A stretch of DNA of 64,000 nucleotides, taken from positions 985,001-1,049,000 of the forward strand of contig CAUJNA010001213.1 of NCBI GenBank assembly GCA_963377175.1, written 5' to 3'. This document shows, piece by piece, positions 11,343-22,688 of the stretch (position 1 is its first letter; every line of letters begins with the position of its first letter). The stretch comes from Effrenium voratum. Taxonomy: Eukaryota > Sar > Dinophyceae > Suessiales > Symbiodiniaceae. A program made the translations under genes and the position numbers. The notes under the pieces were generated by a model. The model worked only from the letters and a program-made list of their open reading frames with translations, ran no database searches and was not told where the DNA came from.

Positions 11343-12767
11343 CACCGAGTACGCGAAGGGAAAACACAAGGAAAAGCAAAAGGGGAGGATAGCGCTTGTT
11401 GGTCCTTTGGCCACTGTCAATATGGCAGCCGCCTGCACACGTTGCCTCACGAAGTGGGACCTTTTGGACGCAACGGCAGAGAGAGGCCCTGTCCCCGGCC
11501 TCAAGAGATGTTTGCCGTGCGAGCTCACTCCAAAGAGATCGCTAGATCCGACCAAGAAGATAAACCCCTACAGTAACAGCAAACCATCAACTTTTGTAAG
11601 ACTGAGCGCTGAAATCGTGTATGCAATGGTAAACCAAGAAGAGCAACCGCCTATCAACCACCTGTAATTGACCAACTAAATGTTCATTCAACATAGTGAA
11701 ACCCCTCACAGTTTCGAATGCACCTTTCACTGAATAACACAAGACCAGAATGCTTCTCCGTTGTAGGCATCCAAGTTCATCAACGTTCCGTTTTGAACCA
11801 TGTTCTGCCAATATGATGTCCATAAATGCTGTCTACCCCGTACCTTGGACCAAGCTTAACAAACGACAGCAGTTTGTCATCCGCAGGGCGGCAATCTGGC
11901 AGTTGTTTGGCGCCCCAAAGTCCGCAATCGCGACAACTTCTACTCCATCAGGATATTTCCATCCAACTCATTTTGAAGCCTTTCCTGCTTCAGCCTTCGA
12001 ACTTTCAGGGGCAGAAGCATCCGCAGGATGCAGCCACCTCAATTTGCCATACTCACTTTCTTGGTCTCCATACCGTCATCAACCTGAACTTTTGCATGGC
12101 ACGTACGCAAACTGACGAGCTGGCCCTGTCGTTGATCCAAAGTTTTTTGGAGGCTGTCACAATCTCCACGCCAATCTTTGTGCCGCGTCAACATTGGGCG
12201 CCGATCAGGCCCTTGTTGTTGTTTAGACGGTTTAGATGGCTCCTCAGCCTCAATCTGAGCAAAGGCACAGAACGGTAGTAGCCACCACCACAGCCACCAG
12301 CAGCAGCGAGCCAGCCAGCCAGCATCAGCCAGCCACTACCAACAACGCCGAGCAAGCCACCACCCAACCTTTAGCAGGGCCGTGGTGCCCACACGTACAC
12401 CACCACCATCACCACCAGCAGCTGCAAGGGATGTCCAGTTTGTTCCGTAGTCTGATTAGTTTATCCTTGTGCTGGTTGGTCCGCAATCCGCGCTGCAAAT
12501 TGTGGGTCCAAACCTCGTACTGGAGAAAAACCTTAATGCAACCCGACATTTATTTGCAATCTGCAAGCCGCATATTGTAAGCCGTAAACTACAGAATCCG
12601 CAATCCGCGGGTCCCGGTCAGGTGTTGAAAAAGCTAGCATACGTCAATTCGCTGGTTCCCGAGCTACCACCGTACAAACCAGCACATCGCCCTCATGATT
12701 TCCTCCCTTCCCGAGTTCCTGGACTTCATTCGCGTTTTGGAAAGACCAGTTTTGTGGTAAATAGCAT

Positions 12768-12780
12768 CCAGCCAGCCAGC

Positions 12781-12812
<32 letters not shown>
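12768..12812. repeat. CAGC microsatellite
   Basis: CAGC units with one CCGGC interruption. It produces WLAG repeats when read on the minus strand. Confidence 0.9.
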
Positions 12813-13686
12813 TTAGTGGGTAAATAACAGTTTGGACAACATTTGGGCAATCGTTGCCAATGAAACCTGGAAGTGACAGCACGCACTTAGGCCTCGGAGA
12901 CGGTTCCCTTCAGGTGCGGAGATGCGCTCGTCGGGTTCGCTGCGTTTTGCAGCTTGAAGAACTCTGGGCTCTCTATAGTTCCTGTGTTTTTCCTTTTTCT
13001 TTGTTTTTCCCTGTTGGGGTTCCTTCTATTTCCTGTGGCAGTCCCTGGATTTCCTTTGTTGGTGGTCTTATGGTGGTCCCTGTATTTTCCGACTTGTTGT
13101 TTTTTTGTTCTCCCTGTTGGGGTTCCTTCCTTCTATTTCGTGTGGTCCCTATATGTTTCCTTTGTACGGTGGTCCCTATATTTCCGCTGGTGATTTCAAT
13201 CATCACGATTTCGGCAAATTTCAACTCAGTTCCCTTTCGAGGTGATGTTTAAAAAGGGAAATATAGGGAGTCCTGAAGAGGAGCTCACCACAAGCGAAGT
13301 AGTCTTCCCACGCTTTTTTCTGTCAGCTTCCATGATGGCGCAGCTGGAAGACTATACAAATTGGGTATATGTCCAAATAGGAGGACCCCAAAACAGGTGT
13401 AGGTCTGCTCCTGGTTTCCCCAAGCCAAAGATGACAAGCGCAACCTCGACAAGAGCGAACACACACACACAGACACAGAGACACTCCCTTTTATAGGCCC
13501 ATTTAGCAACCACCTTAACCCCTTAAGCCTTTTGGACGTGCAGATCGCAAGGAGTACCTTAAGCCTTTTGGAAACAAATGGCTTTCCTTTAAACGTACAA
13601 AAGCCCTTAGGGGCCCTTAGACCGCCTTTGATTCGAGGGCGGAGGGATCCAGCCACCGTGCAGCCCCGGACCTCGACTCAGCGCAG

Positions 13687-13749
13687 GTTGAGCCGGGAGA
13701 GTTCGGGAACTTCCACCAGTTCCGCGAATTCGAGTTCGCGCGGCGAGAG
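13687..13749 (+). CDS. Candidate exon g, unknown gene
   Basis: An AG|G acceptor (AGCGCAG|G) and a GTGACC donor bound 21 codons with high third-position G/C. It reads VEPGEFGNFHQFREFEFARR. Phase 0 at both ends joins exon f upstream and the candidate at 13874 downstream. The 124-bp intron that follows ends in a family F repeat and TTTTTCCAG. Family unknown. Confidence 0.5.
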
Positions 13750-13828
13750 GTGACCGAGATGTCGGAGCCAAAGCTTTGAAGAAAGCAGTGCCCTCCATGT
13801 TCTTAAGAATAGGTTTTTTGTGGTTGTT

Positions 13829-13873
13829 GTTTTGAAAGTGAATCTATCACTATTGGAATTATTGTTTTTCCAG
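13829..13873. repeat. Family F repeat at an intron 3' end
   Basis: The core TTTTGAAAGTGAATCTATCA followed by CTATTGGA, then a T-rich tract and TTTCCAG, is shared with copies at 20485, 22881, 23405 and 35879. Here it ends exactly at an inferred acceptor. Confidence 0.7.
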
Positions 13874-13930
13874 GCGGCGTACGCAAATGGAAGGTACTGT
13901 TCGGCAATTGGGCACTCCTTCCAAGATGTG
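13874..13930 (+). CDS. Candidate exon h, unknown gene, end uncertain
   Basis: After TTTTTCCAG|G the frame that continues exon g reads AAYANGRYCSAIGHSFQDV. A GT donor could lie after GGAAG (13893) or near GATGTG (about 13928). Third-position bias is weak, so only the start is reasonably supported. Confidence 0.3.
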
Positions 13931-14862
13931 TTTTGTGCGCTACTTTGTTGTTGCAAGTTGTTTGTCACTTCCCTTGCGTGCTATCTTCTCGGCCTCGCGG
14001 CCTCGCCGTCCCGCTGGGCTTCCCACAAGCGGGTGCACCCTTCCGCGGATGGATGCCGCCGTTTCCGTTTCGGCATGGCCAAGGCAAAAGGGCGAGAGGG
14101 CAAAAAGAGCTCGGGCATGAAGGCCCTTTACTTGGCAGTGGCTCAGGTTTAAAGAGCTAGGGTTACGCAGGTGTTGGTCCATGTTTCCACTTACCAGGGT
14201 TCCATTTTGGTACCGGTTTTTTGAGCCATACCCACTAATGGATTTCTGAGTTGAAAGTTGTGAATGGCAAGTGGCAGCCGCTACTCCACGAAGGTGCAAC
14301 TGTGTCAGATCCCATACGCGGTGACATCTTGAGCCCTCTGAGAAACCCCTACGTTCTGACAGGATGTGGGATGTTGGTGCTTATTTCCATTCCTGTTCCC
14401 CCCTGGCAGCTTTCCCCACATGACCAGCTTGTTTCCCCAAGACGGAGCCTGTCAAGTTACATGTTTCAATGTCTCCTCTCTCTACAGAAGTGGCGTTGCT
14501 CTTGCCTTTGAATCCCGGCCGAACCTCAAGGCTAGACATTTGGCGTTTTGGGGAGGTCTCCTGTCTTGCGTTTTTTTTTGAGGATCCACGTGTCTGCCCT
14601 TTTGCCAGGGATTTGCTTGAACAGGATGCAAGCTTTAGAGGATCCTCATTCAGCAGGTTTTGGCGAGTGGCACGAGTTCCAACGATTCCTTCCATCAAAT
14701 GGACTCAACCCAGGTCTGTGGGAAGTGACCACTTCTGTGATACAAAGGGCTTCACAGAAGTGAGGACAAACCCCTTGATCCCACAACCCTGATTCAACCC
14801 CAAGGGTTCCAATTCTCTTTCTACCGAAAGCGGTTCGGTGACCGAACTGGATAGCACCCCAG

Positions 14863-14952
14863 GCTGGGATTCCGCCTTCACCTTCGAAAGGTGTTGCAGC
14901 CTCACGTCGGTGAAGCGCTTTGCGTGGCTTCGGCGGATTTGCGCAATCGCAG
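14863..14952 (+). CDS. Candidate exon i, unknown gene
   Basis: CACCCCAG|G opens a 90-bp segment that ends at a consensus donor (CGCAG|GTGAGA). It reads LGFRLHLRKVLQPHVGEALC followed by VASADLRNR. Phase 2 at both ends joins the next candidate (15777) in frame. Not recognised. Confidence 0.48.
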
Positions 14953-15170
14953 GTGAGATTTCTTAGCTTTGGAATCCACTTGGCTGGGTTGGGTCTTTGA
15001 CCTTTCATGTGTTGGGGACGTGTGCATTTTCACGAGAATGGGGAAGAACACAAATCGAGGCCGGGGTCAGTTGGTGAGCTGTGCGCGATGCATTTGTGAA
15101 GCTGCCCGAACTGAAGCCACAAGCGGCAGCCCTTCAGATAATTAGTTAGTTAGTTTTCCATGTTCTTTGT

Positions 15171-15171
<1 letters not shown>

Positions 15172-15216
<45 letters not shown>
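15172..15216. repeat. GA dinucleotide microsatellite
   Basis: An uninterrupted run of GA units with one CGAGA variant near the end. Confidence 0.97.
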
Positions 15217-15218
<2 letters not shown>

Positions 15219-15555
15219 TTTTCCCTTTTACGCGTTCGGCGTGTTTGTGCCCACCATTTGTCGAGGTCCAGAGGGTTGATCTTTGAGTTTCATGTCATAC
15301 AGTCTGTTTGAGATGCGGACGGGTGCTTGTGTAGCCGGGGGCGTGATTACGAATGCGGTTTCTCACGTATAGAACAGCCCTAATCCCTTCCCCCTAATAA
15401 TAAACGACGCCCCCCCCCCCCCCTAATAAAAGAAAATCCCGGCCAGCAAAACATATTCGAGTATTTTGTAGATATTAGGGGGAAGAGATGAATGGTTTGA
15501 CACCAGATAGCCAGCTTACCCATGATCAAGGTTTCTTTCTTTTAGATCCTGTAGT

Positions 15556-15685
15556 GTTGACCCCGGATTCATAAACCCCTGTTTATGAATATGGGGGTGT
15601 TCCCCTCCAAAAGTGATAAATCCTCACTAAAACCGAAAACACCCCCCTAAAAACATTAACTGGGGTGTATTAATCCGGGGTCAAC
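15556..15685. repeat. Family K inverted-repeat element
   Basis: The termini GTTGACCCCGGATT and AATCCGGGGTCAAC are perfect inverted repeats around 130 bp. A related element with GTTGACCCC ends is at 34390-34526. Confidence 0.88.
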
Positions 15686-15776
15686 ATTGCTTATAAGTCC
15701 CCACTGAAACCGGGGACATCCCCCACTAAATCCATTACTTCAGCTTGGTGAAGGTCCTTTGAGCCTCTGGCGCCAG

Positions 15777-15855
15777 GGACCTGGATTTCCGGCCCTCCAC
15801 TTCGCACTACGACCTGTCCGCGTGCTCAGACACATCTCTCACGAGGGCGCTATGG
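15777..15855 (+). CDS. Candidate exon j, unknown gene
   Basis: GGCGCCAG|G and a GTGACC donor bound 79 bp with very high third-position G/C. It reads DLDFRPSTSHYDLSACSDTS and LTRALW. The join with exon i restores an arginine codon in frame. No family assigned. Confidence 0.52.
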
Positions 15856-17164
15856 GTGACCCTTGGATGTGTCGTTTTTGGGGGGAGCCTCTTTTGGGGG
15901 GTTGAGCAGGAAACCAAGGGGGAACCCGCCATTTTGGGGGGTCCACTTTATAAAACAAGACACACCTGTTTGAATGTTTTTTTCATTTTCGTCGCTCCTG
16001 GACTCAACAGGATTAGTGCTTACTTTCACCCTGGGGCTGTCGCCAACAACAGGGGTAAAGTTAGCTCTTGAGAACCAAAGTGGTTTTCAAAAGGACTATG
16101 TTTGAACCCCTGGGAACACCCCTGGAATGTTCATCGTTGGCTAGGCCTTAATTAAGGCCTGGTTGAGGCTTACCTTTGATTTCGCCGATTTCTGTCTGCA
16201 AAGGCCATTTTACAAGGACCCCTGATAATACAGAGAAATACGTGATTTGATTGATTCCGAAGCTCACTTTTGTCATCGCAAGAGCCCCCCTCAAGGCTCA
16301 ATTCCTGCAACGCGGATTGCCCCGCAGAACCACCGCTGGGATTGATAATCAATCGCTGGAGCGGCTTCCAGTCAGAACGGGCACCTTCAAATGTTGCAAA
16401 AATGGCGAAGTCACAGTTGGTGCTGGCAACTTTTGAAGGGGCGCGGTCTTCAAACCACAAGCTTGGGTTTATAGGGCTTTAAGCCACAGAAAGCCACCGG
16501 GCTGGGGTTCATTGGGGTTTTCGGCCACATATTTTTGGGGTTCATAGGGGTTTCCGGGCACATTTTGTGGCAAGTTTCCTGTATGAACCCCAGTTTTACA
16601 GCCCAGGTTGACACCGAAAACCTTGAAGACGTTTGCCAAACGCGAATCCCACCATGTGCTAGGCCAAAGGCAGTTCCCCGCTAGCGCTAATGATGTACAC
16701 ATGGCTGAGTGGCCAGTTTTCTCTGGCCGGATACCAAACCGCCTCCATCGAGCCACACTTGCGCGGCAGTCAATTCTCTCAAAGGGCAAACCGGTTCGCG
16801 TGCCAAGTGCTTTTCACCGACCGCCAAATTTTAACCCATATTTAGCGCCCTTTTCATTTTAACCTATAACTATGAGACCAGGTTGGGGGGTTTATCCAGG
16901 GGTTCAAGCATTGGACTCTTGAGGTTTCTGAAGATCATGTTAGTGGACATGACCTATTCCTAGACTTGCTTTCCAGCTTGGAGGTTCACCCGCCGCAAAT
17001 GGTCTGCCCTGGAGTCTCCATGACACTTCAAACCGCTTCAGACATGGGCTCATGCATCCGCAAATCTCATCAGTTATGACTCATTCTCCCTCGTTCATGC
17101 TTGGTTGTCTTTTGTTTCTCTCGTGGGCAGCTCTTGTTGGCGTTTGGGATGGTGTTGCAGTCAG
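15856..17164. other. Intron-like stretch
   Basis: No firm exon. A GAGCAGGAAACC / AACCCGCCAT motif at about 15903-15932 recurs at 45463-45490. Three overlapping open frames at 16250-16460 could hide an exon after CTCAAG|G at 16293, but no frame stands out. Confidence 0.35.
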
Positions 17165-17214
17165 GACGCACCTGCGACGGGACAATGAGCCTCGACTCGG
17201 GCCTGTGCAGGACG
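17165..17214 (+). CDS. Candidate exon k, unknown gene
   Basis: GCAGTCAG|G and a GTGGGT donor bound 50 bp reading THLRRDNEPRLGPVQD. It ends in phase 1, which can join 18301 to give VQDGPRTIVELGPW. If so, the candidate at 17617 would be skipped or false. Confidence 0.38.
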
Positions 17215-17616
17215 GTGGGTCAATGAGCCGGGCCCCGCATACGTTCTTTCTAGCAACAAGAAGCACATGTTTTTCCAAAGCCTGCCTTTTGACCGTTTGG
17301 TTCTCCCAATTCAGTCTATGCTTGTCAAGCTTCAAAAAGGTGATTATTGATTATTGTTTTTCCAGTCCCTTTGGTTGCAAGTTTGCCGCACCATCGCGAC
17401 TTTTGCTGTAATATCTTAGGATGTTGCATTTGAAGTTCAGAAATTTTAGAGCAGAGGCTGAACATATGTTTTGTGGTGTGGGGGGCAACTAAGGTAGAAC
17501 TTGTCACGTCTCGACCTGTCAATGTATTTTGTTGGATTGGCAGGTGGCTTCATCATGCCGGTCCACGGAAGTGTGACCGGTCGACTCAGCAGGTCAGCGT
17601 GTGCTAGGACGATGAG

Positions 17617-17682
17617 GCCTTGTTGCTCTATGGCCTCGTGCGTGCACTTCGTTTGGACCTCAGACCCCTTGCGAGATTTCGA
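17617..17682 (+). CDS. Candidate exon l, amphipathic segment, unknown gene
   Basis: ACGATGAG|G starts 22 codons reading ALLLYGLVRALRLDLRPLAR, with a possible GT donor (CGA|GTTTTC). The phases (0 to 0) do not fit between exons k and m, so one of the three is wrong or an exon is missing. Confidence 0.3.
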
Positions 17683-18300
17683 GTTTTCACAGTTGATTCT
17701 TTGCCCTCCGGTCTTGGAAGACAACTTTCCTTTTGGGGAATGTCCATGGCTGGAAGGAGGTTGTGGGTGAATGGCTTTCAAGGGGACCCAGAAGGAGAAA
17801 CCATCACTATTGGATCATTGGATCATTCCGGTCGTTGAAGCCTTTGCTCAGACTCGGGCGGGGGTACGCCCAAAATGGCGGGTTTCCGTATGGCTTGCGG
17901 CGATGATGGACGGATTACCCCTCAAGAAGAACATACCCAAGAGCTTGGTTACGCTCAGTCGGTCTTCTGACTTTTCTGGCCTGCAAGATGTTTACTACGT
18001 CTGCTCTTCAAGAAGTGATTCTTGGTAACTTCCATTACCGAGAGAGCCGTAGTGAATGCATGGGGCAGTTGCCTTAATGATCTTTAAATGTCAAGTTGCA
18101 ATGGCTTCTCTTGTCATGTCTCTGAATCAGCGTATGTCAAGATCCCCCCCCCCCACAGATGGCCTTGTGCGACCCCTGGAATTCCATTTATTGTTCCATT
18201 CTGGGGAAGACTCGATAAAAGGAATTGGGGACCCCCCTCCCCCTTAAGGGGGGGCTATGACAAGAGTCAAAATTTGGTGACCGATTTCTCCAAGTCCAAG

Positions 18301-18392
18301 GCCCACGGACCATTGTGGAGCTGGGGCCTTGGTTCGCAAGGCTCGAGGCGTGTCTTGCTTTCTCGGCGCGGTTCAGCTGGGTTGAAGTCCAA
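18301..18392 (+). CDS. Candidate exon m, possible methyltransferase motif I
   Basis: GTCCAAG|G starts a segment reading PRTIVELGPWFARLEACLAF. TIVELGPW resembles the hydrophobic-E-x-G strand and loop (motif I) of class I SAM-dependent methyltransferases, but the second glycine of the usual loop is absent. Two ends are possible: GT at 18371 (phase 2, joining the candidate at 19585) or GTAACT at 18393 (phase 0). Identity is tentative. Confidence 0.42.
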
Positions 18393-18665
18393 GTAACTGC
18401 AAATCGAACCAGGAGGGTTGCTCTGATCTTTTCTTCAGCTCTGCTTGTTTGTGTTGTGACCACGGATTGTAGTTTTTTCCTTTTGGGATCCCCTTTAAAC
18501 CAACCCCAAAAAGGGTACACGCCCAAATAGCGAACCCAATATGAGGGCCCGTTGGGTTGCTGAACCGCCTTCCGGCCTACCGACAACCTTGCCACTGGAT
18601 TTCAGTTGCTGGTGCCATGAACCCAGTTCTGTGGCAAAACGATGGTTGTCGTTGGAAGCAATTTA

Positions 18666-18763
18666 CATGTTTGCTTATTTTTGGTTTAGTGATTGAAATC
18701 CAAATCCACTCAACTGCTAAAATATGATTAAATGTTTGCTCCCCAAACCCAACGTCAACCAAG
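18666..18763. repeat. Family H repeat
   Basis: It aligns with 54181-54268: TTTGCTTATT, GGTTTAGTGATTGAAATCCA, AACTGCTAAA and CAACGTCAACCAAG blocks in the same order. Confidence 0.8.
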
Positions 18764-19215
18764 AAACAGGGGGGCCAAAGAAGGCGGGGTTGTCCTTTTG
18801 CCGCCAAGAGAACCCTTCAAACAGGCACCTCCAGTTGAGTTGCAATCTACCAACCATGCTAAAGGATCTTAAACGGGACGCACCTATTTTCTGGTTGGGA
18901 CTATGTCGTACCTGTATTTGCCCGTGTTTTGATAGCTCAGTTGCTTCATGGATTCCACCCTTTCCACACTTTTGCGAGGTGAGTTCTCCAGCAAAATGGT
19001 CAGTTCCTTTTTTGAGCACCAGCATGGCCAGCTCACCGATTCGGGCGGATGTCATTTCTCGCCTTTAGCGGAAGCTGTTCCCTTGTAGGATAGTTTGTTG
19101 GTAACGTTGCGGACTTATGCCTTTTGTCGGATCCTTTTTCACGACCAGAGCGAACATTTGAGGGGACCAATGGCCTTGTAATTGGGACATCCCCCTTTCA
19201 GGATTCTTTAGCAAG

Positions 19216-19306
19216 CTTTCTGCTCCCCTGCCAAAAGTTTAGCTTTTAGTGGTTTCATGGAAAACTCATTAGTTGGCAAAAAGTTAAAGTCCTAACATCC
19301 AAGCAA
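19216..19306. repeat. Family H repeat, inverse of the 11249 copy
   Basis: CTTTCTGCTCCCCTGCCAAA through GGCAAAAAGTTAAAGTCCTA is the reverse complement of 11249-11342 with few changes. Confidence 0.85.
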
Positions 19307-19584
19307 AATGGCTTTGGTTGTGCTTCCTCGTTCGAAACTGAAAAGGATCCTGGCATGTGGCACAAGGGGAACTCCAAAACTTTGCTGAAATTTATGGCTG
19401 CAACCGAGGACACATGCCCAAATCATCAATTTCCTTCCCCCCCCCTATATAATCTGATCTTTTGATGCATCTATCTTTCTATCTAAATATGTTGTTCTCC
19501 CTTTCTTGCGCTCGCTTTCTTGTCGCATAGTCCGGAACAGTCCAACACCCCCCCCCCCCCCCTCCCTTTCTACTATGACCACAG

Positions 19585-19643
19585 GGCCAGGGACGCCAGG
19601 AAGGAGCTCCACGACCCATGCGCCCCATGTAGTGGTGGCACCT
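19585..19643 (+). CDS. Candidate exon n, unknown
   Basis: A long C/T tract and CCACAG|G precede 59 bp with high third-position G/C, ending at a consensus GTGAGT donor. It reads ARDARKELHDPCAPCSGGT. It ends in phase 1 and joins 19833 to make a cysteine codon. Confidence 0.5.
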
Positions 19644-19832
19644 GTGAGTTTTTTGTTCAACCACGATTACTGCCACAAGAGAGGTAATTATTTGCTCCCC
19701 CCCCCCCTCCCCTGAAGCCTTTGTTCCCCCCCAAAAAACACAAACAAACACCTCCCCTTGACTCTTTGTTTCCCCCCCCCCGCCCCAAAGAAGAACACGG
19801 CGTCATGTTCAGGGCTTAGTTTTTTTTGCCAG

Positions 19833-19933
19833 GCCTCTTCGCTGGCGCTTCGGCCTTGTCCGAGGTTTGGCACCTCCCACGGCTTCAGCGCTTTGAACTG
19901 GCTGCAGGGGCCCACGGAAGCCCCGAGGCGCTG
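19833..19933 (+). CDS. Candidate exon o, unknown
   Basis: TTTTTTTGCCAG|G opens 101 bp reading LFAGASALSEVWHLPRLQRF and then ELAAGAHGSPEAL, ending at a GT donor (CTG|GTTTCA). ELAAGAHGS has a glycine-rich look but is not diagnostic. Confidence 0.48.
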
Positions 19934-21342
19934 GTTTCAACCAGAATTTCCCAGTGGCAGGGACCCGTTTTGCTACTGTACTTACGGGACTACGGTTAAG
20001 GTGGGGCTGATTTAGCAAATGCAAAGAAGCCATTCGTCATCAGGGTTGGTGGTTTTTGTTCAGATTGTATTTCGCGAGTGGGATTTGTGGCTTGGATTTA
20101 GATTTGAAGGGATCGTGAGGGTGAATGGGAGCAAATTCCCCTGGAACACCTCAGAGCCAAAGCAGACCACCACTAAAACCACCCTTGAGGCCTCGGGAAG
20201 TGTTGCCTTGGCTTCGGCACCCCTTGAAGGCATCACACATATAGGCCCCATATGCTGATTTTACCGAGGTTTCCCCGTCGCAGCATGGAGTGTGACTTGA
20301 CATGGACCACCCCAGCTATGAACTGCTTCCCTAGGTGGGGTCTCACAAACAAAGCGGGGATTGGCTTTCTCGGAGCCGGGCGGAGCCAAAACTTTGGCTG
20401 CCCAAACGCCAGGTGCTTAGCGCTTCACCCGCCTGACATTGGCTTCCTTCCATTTGCTTAGGAGTATGTTTGATATTCCCTTTTTGGTTTGAAAGGGAAT
20501 CCAGCACTACCGGACATATGTGTTACTTGCTTTCGGAATGCAAGCTTAGGTTGAATCCCATGGCCCCAGGAATCCTTCGAGAAGAATCAGACCTCGAAGC
20601 CCAATCTTCCGAGAAGTTCCCAAGGTTCATAGGATCCCAAGCCTCCTCCGTTTGGGTTCCTCCAAATAAGAACTTAAGAACTCCTTGTTAAGGCCTGTTT
20701 TGTTTCTTTTTTTTTCTTTTTTCGAGGGGGGGGGTCAGGGATGGGAGTGAAATCCCATGAACTTTGCTTCGCCTTTAGGCCGCCTTTCGGCGTTAGCCAA
20801 GAGGAAGCCGCTTATTTCCCCGGAGCTTCCCCGCGGGGGTTGATTCCTCATTCTTTTCAACCATCGTTGCTTTGGACAAAAACAACGGCTGTTTCCCTGC
20901 GTGTTTGATGGTTTTTGACACACAAGGCATGGCGTAGTTCCCTACACCTTCTTTGGCTTACACGGCTTTGCCAACTTTTGGCTGACCTTGCCTCTGCCAA
21001 ACTTGACCGCCTCACACAGCACACACTGCTTCTTGCCGGTTTGATACCTGGTTTCCTGAAAAGAAGGATCCCTGGAAAGAATGGGGAAGGTACCCCTAGA
21101 TCCATACACATCATAGCGCCAGCCCATTTTTTGTTTGGGCGTTGAAGACTTCACTTCAGGGTCCGAAAGCCCTGCGTTAGCCCTGCGTTCAGGGCTTGGT
21201 GAGTGAAATCATATATGGATGTTAACACGCTTAATTACCCTCCAGACACAGCAATTCAGACAAGCACCATTTTCTTAGGAGGACAGTCTCCCAGCGGGTG
21301 TCCTGTCGAAGGCTTGTGTTGACGCCCAAACACGCTCCTAAG
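19934..21342. other. Intron-like stretch with a family F repeat
   Basis: A family F core (GAAAGGGAATCCAGCACTAC) is at 20485-20520. I see no supported exon in the remainder. Confidence 0.4.
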
Positions 21343-21409
21343 GCATGCCATCGCAGATGACCCGCAGGCTTTGGTGCACAGCTGGGGCCCCAAGAAACGC
21401 CGCCGCTCT
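21343..21409 (+). CDS. Candidate exon p, unknown
   Basis: GCTCCTAAG|G begins 67 bp with G/C-rich third positions, reading HAIADDPQALVHSWGPKKRR and RS, up to a GT donor (TCT|GTGGTT). Not recognised. Confidence 0.4.
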
Positions 21410-21818
21410 GTGGTTGTTTGGTTGGAGTTTGGGACTTCAGCTTTGGGGAAGCAGTGGATTTTCCGAAGTGGAAGAAGTTAAGCTGTTTGGCAGAGGGGTC
21501 AACAGCAACCAAGACTTGGCCAAATTTCGGTTTTGTGGTGCGTTCGGCTTGTTGGACCCACCAGTTGGTATATATGTTGGTATGCTTATCTGTTTTTTCA
21601 GAGGGCTTCATCCATCCCAACTGGAGCAGGACTTCGTCCATTCACACCCAAAGCAACGTGTGCCTGGAACATCGCCAGGGGTGTGGTTCGTTCAGGCTGC
21701 GGTTTTTGTGCGGCGACGGCCCTCTCACCTGGAACCGACAGCCCCAAAATGGTGGGGTCGGGTCCCTTCAAGTCAACCCCTGGGTATCCCTCAAAAAAAG
21801 ACGAGCCACCCGTGTCAG

Positions 21819-21867
21819 GCGCCGTGGTAATCACCAAGCCCAATGGGCGCGAACCCGACTTGGTACG
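21819..21867 (+). CDS. Candidate exon q, unknown
   Basis: CGTGTCAG|G starts 49 bp reading AVVITKPNGREPDLV. Its donor (CG|GTGGAT) lies inside the left terminus of the family J element at 21867-21950, one base in, so the element seems to supply nearly the whole intron. Phase 2 at the end fits exon r. Confidence 0.45.
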
Positions 21868-21950
21868 GTGGATGCCCTCCAGAATGTGAGAAGTCAACCA
21901 AAGCATGGGAAATTACCGGGTGTCCACTTGCAATATTTAGGGCATCCACC
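21867..21950. repeat. Family J inverted-repeat element forming an intron
   Basis: Perfect 12-base termini GGTGGATGCCCT and AGGGCATCCACC enclose 84 bp. The inferred intron runs from the GT at 21868 to CGCACCAG at 21957. Related copies lie near 31279 and at 49134-49240. Confidence 0.88.
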
Positions 21951-21957
21951 GCACCAG

Positions 21958-21985
21958 TTTCAATTCATGGTTGTGCGAAATGGCC
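21958..21985 (+). CDS. Candidate micro-exon r, unknown
   Basis: Between the family J intron and a strong GTAAGA donor lie 28 bp reading FNSWLCEMA in the frame continued from exon q. A GC donor 11 bases earlier would instead fit the phase of the 22111 candidate. Confidence 0.33.
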
Positions 21986-22110
21986 GTAAGAAAACAACAA
22001 AGCATGGCTACAAAACATGGCTTGCCTTGTTCTTTTCGTGCTTTTTTTTGTGGGCATCCACCCGTACATGCATATGGCAATTTCATGCAATTTCGCTCTC
22101 GTGGCACGAG

Positions 22111-22163
22111 GCTACGACATCCTGCCGTACCCCTCCGCACAGGCTTTGGAGGCACGCCGGACG
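22111..22163 (+). CDS. Candidate exon s, unknown
   Basis: GGCACGAG|G starts 53 bp with very high third-position G/C, reading YDILPYPSAQALEARRT, up to a GT donor (ACG|GTTTCA). The same frame stays open upstream (ALVARG), so the true start may be earlier. Confidence 0.42.
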
Positions 22164-22503
22164 GTTTCAGGTTGGTTTTGCTCCGAGGCAGGTGGCGTGT
22201 TCTTTTTTGAGTCAGATACCCTTCTGTGGGTTGATTTTAAGGAAACTAAAAGGAAAATCGCAATTTTCAGGGAGCTATTTCCATGTTTGAGATAGACCCA
22301 TGGGAACCTCCCTAAACTAGTTTCCTTTTGTTTTGTGGGAAGCCAACTTCATTGGGAAAAGGGAGATTCAACCTGCTTCAACATCGGTGGTTTTTTGGGC
22401 TCTTGATGTTTAGCAGGACGTTGGTGCCAACCTCAAACAATTCGGAGCACAGGGGCGGGCAATTGCACAACCGAGCCTCGAAAGACCGTGTCAGTTTAGT
22501 AAG

Positions 22504-22536
22504 GGCCTGCGCCCTACGCAACGCCGGCACCGACAG
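22504..22536 (+). CDS. Weak exon candidate t
   Basis: TAGTAAG|G to GACAG|GTCCCG, reading ACALRNAGTDR. Short, and supported only by codon bias and flanking splice-like dinucleotides. Confidence 0.22.
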
Positions 22537-22688
22537 GTCCCGGACCTGTGTCGAGAAAGCTTGCAGAAAGGAAATGGATGTGTTGACACCAGGAAATTCT
22601 AGCGGGAGTTACATTCCCCAAAACCAGGGCATTGGGCGAAGTTCCTGTAGTTCCTGGTTTCGAGCAGGTGTTTTTTTGTTGGGACTTA

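Larger units (their letters stand above)
10691..13686. other. Intron-like stretch
   Basis: It contains a family H repeat (11249-11342) and CAGC-rich patches at about 12295-12330 and 12768-12812. The 11278-11667 and 11826-12278 open frames lack third-position bias or splice context, so I do not call them genes. Confidence 0.35.

Noticed and set aside
15064..15147. Possible terminal exon (VRDAFVKLPELKPQAAAL then TAG)
   Set aside because: Its phase does not follow exon i, whereas exon j does. No downstream end signal is seen.
21418..22290. 290-codon plus-strand frame
   Set aside because: It runs through exon candidates q and s in a different frame and through a family J element. It looks like chance.
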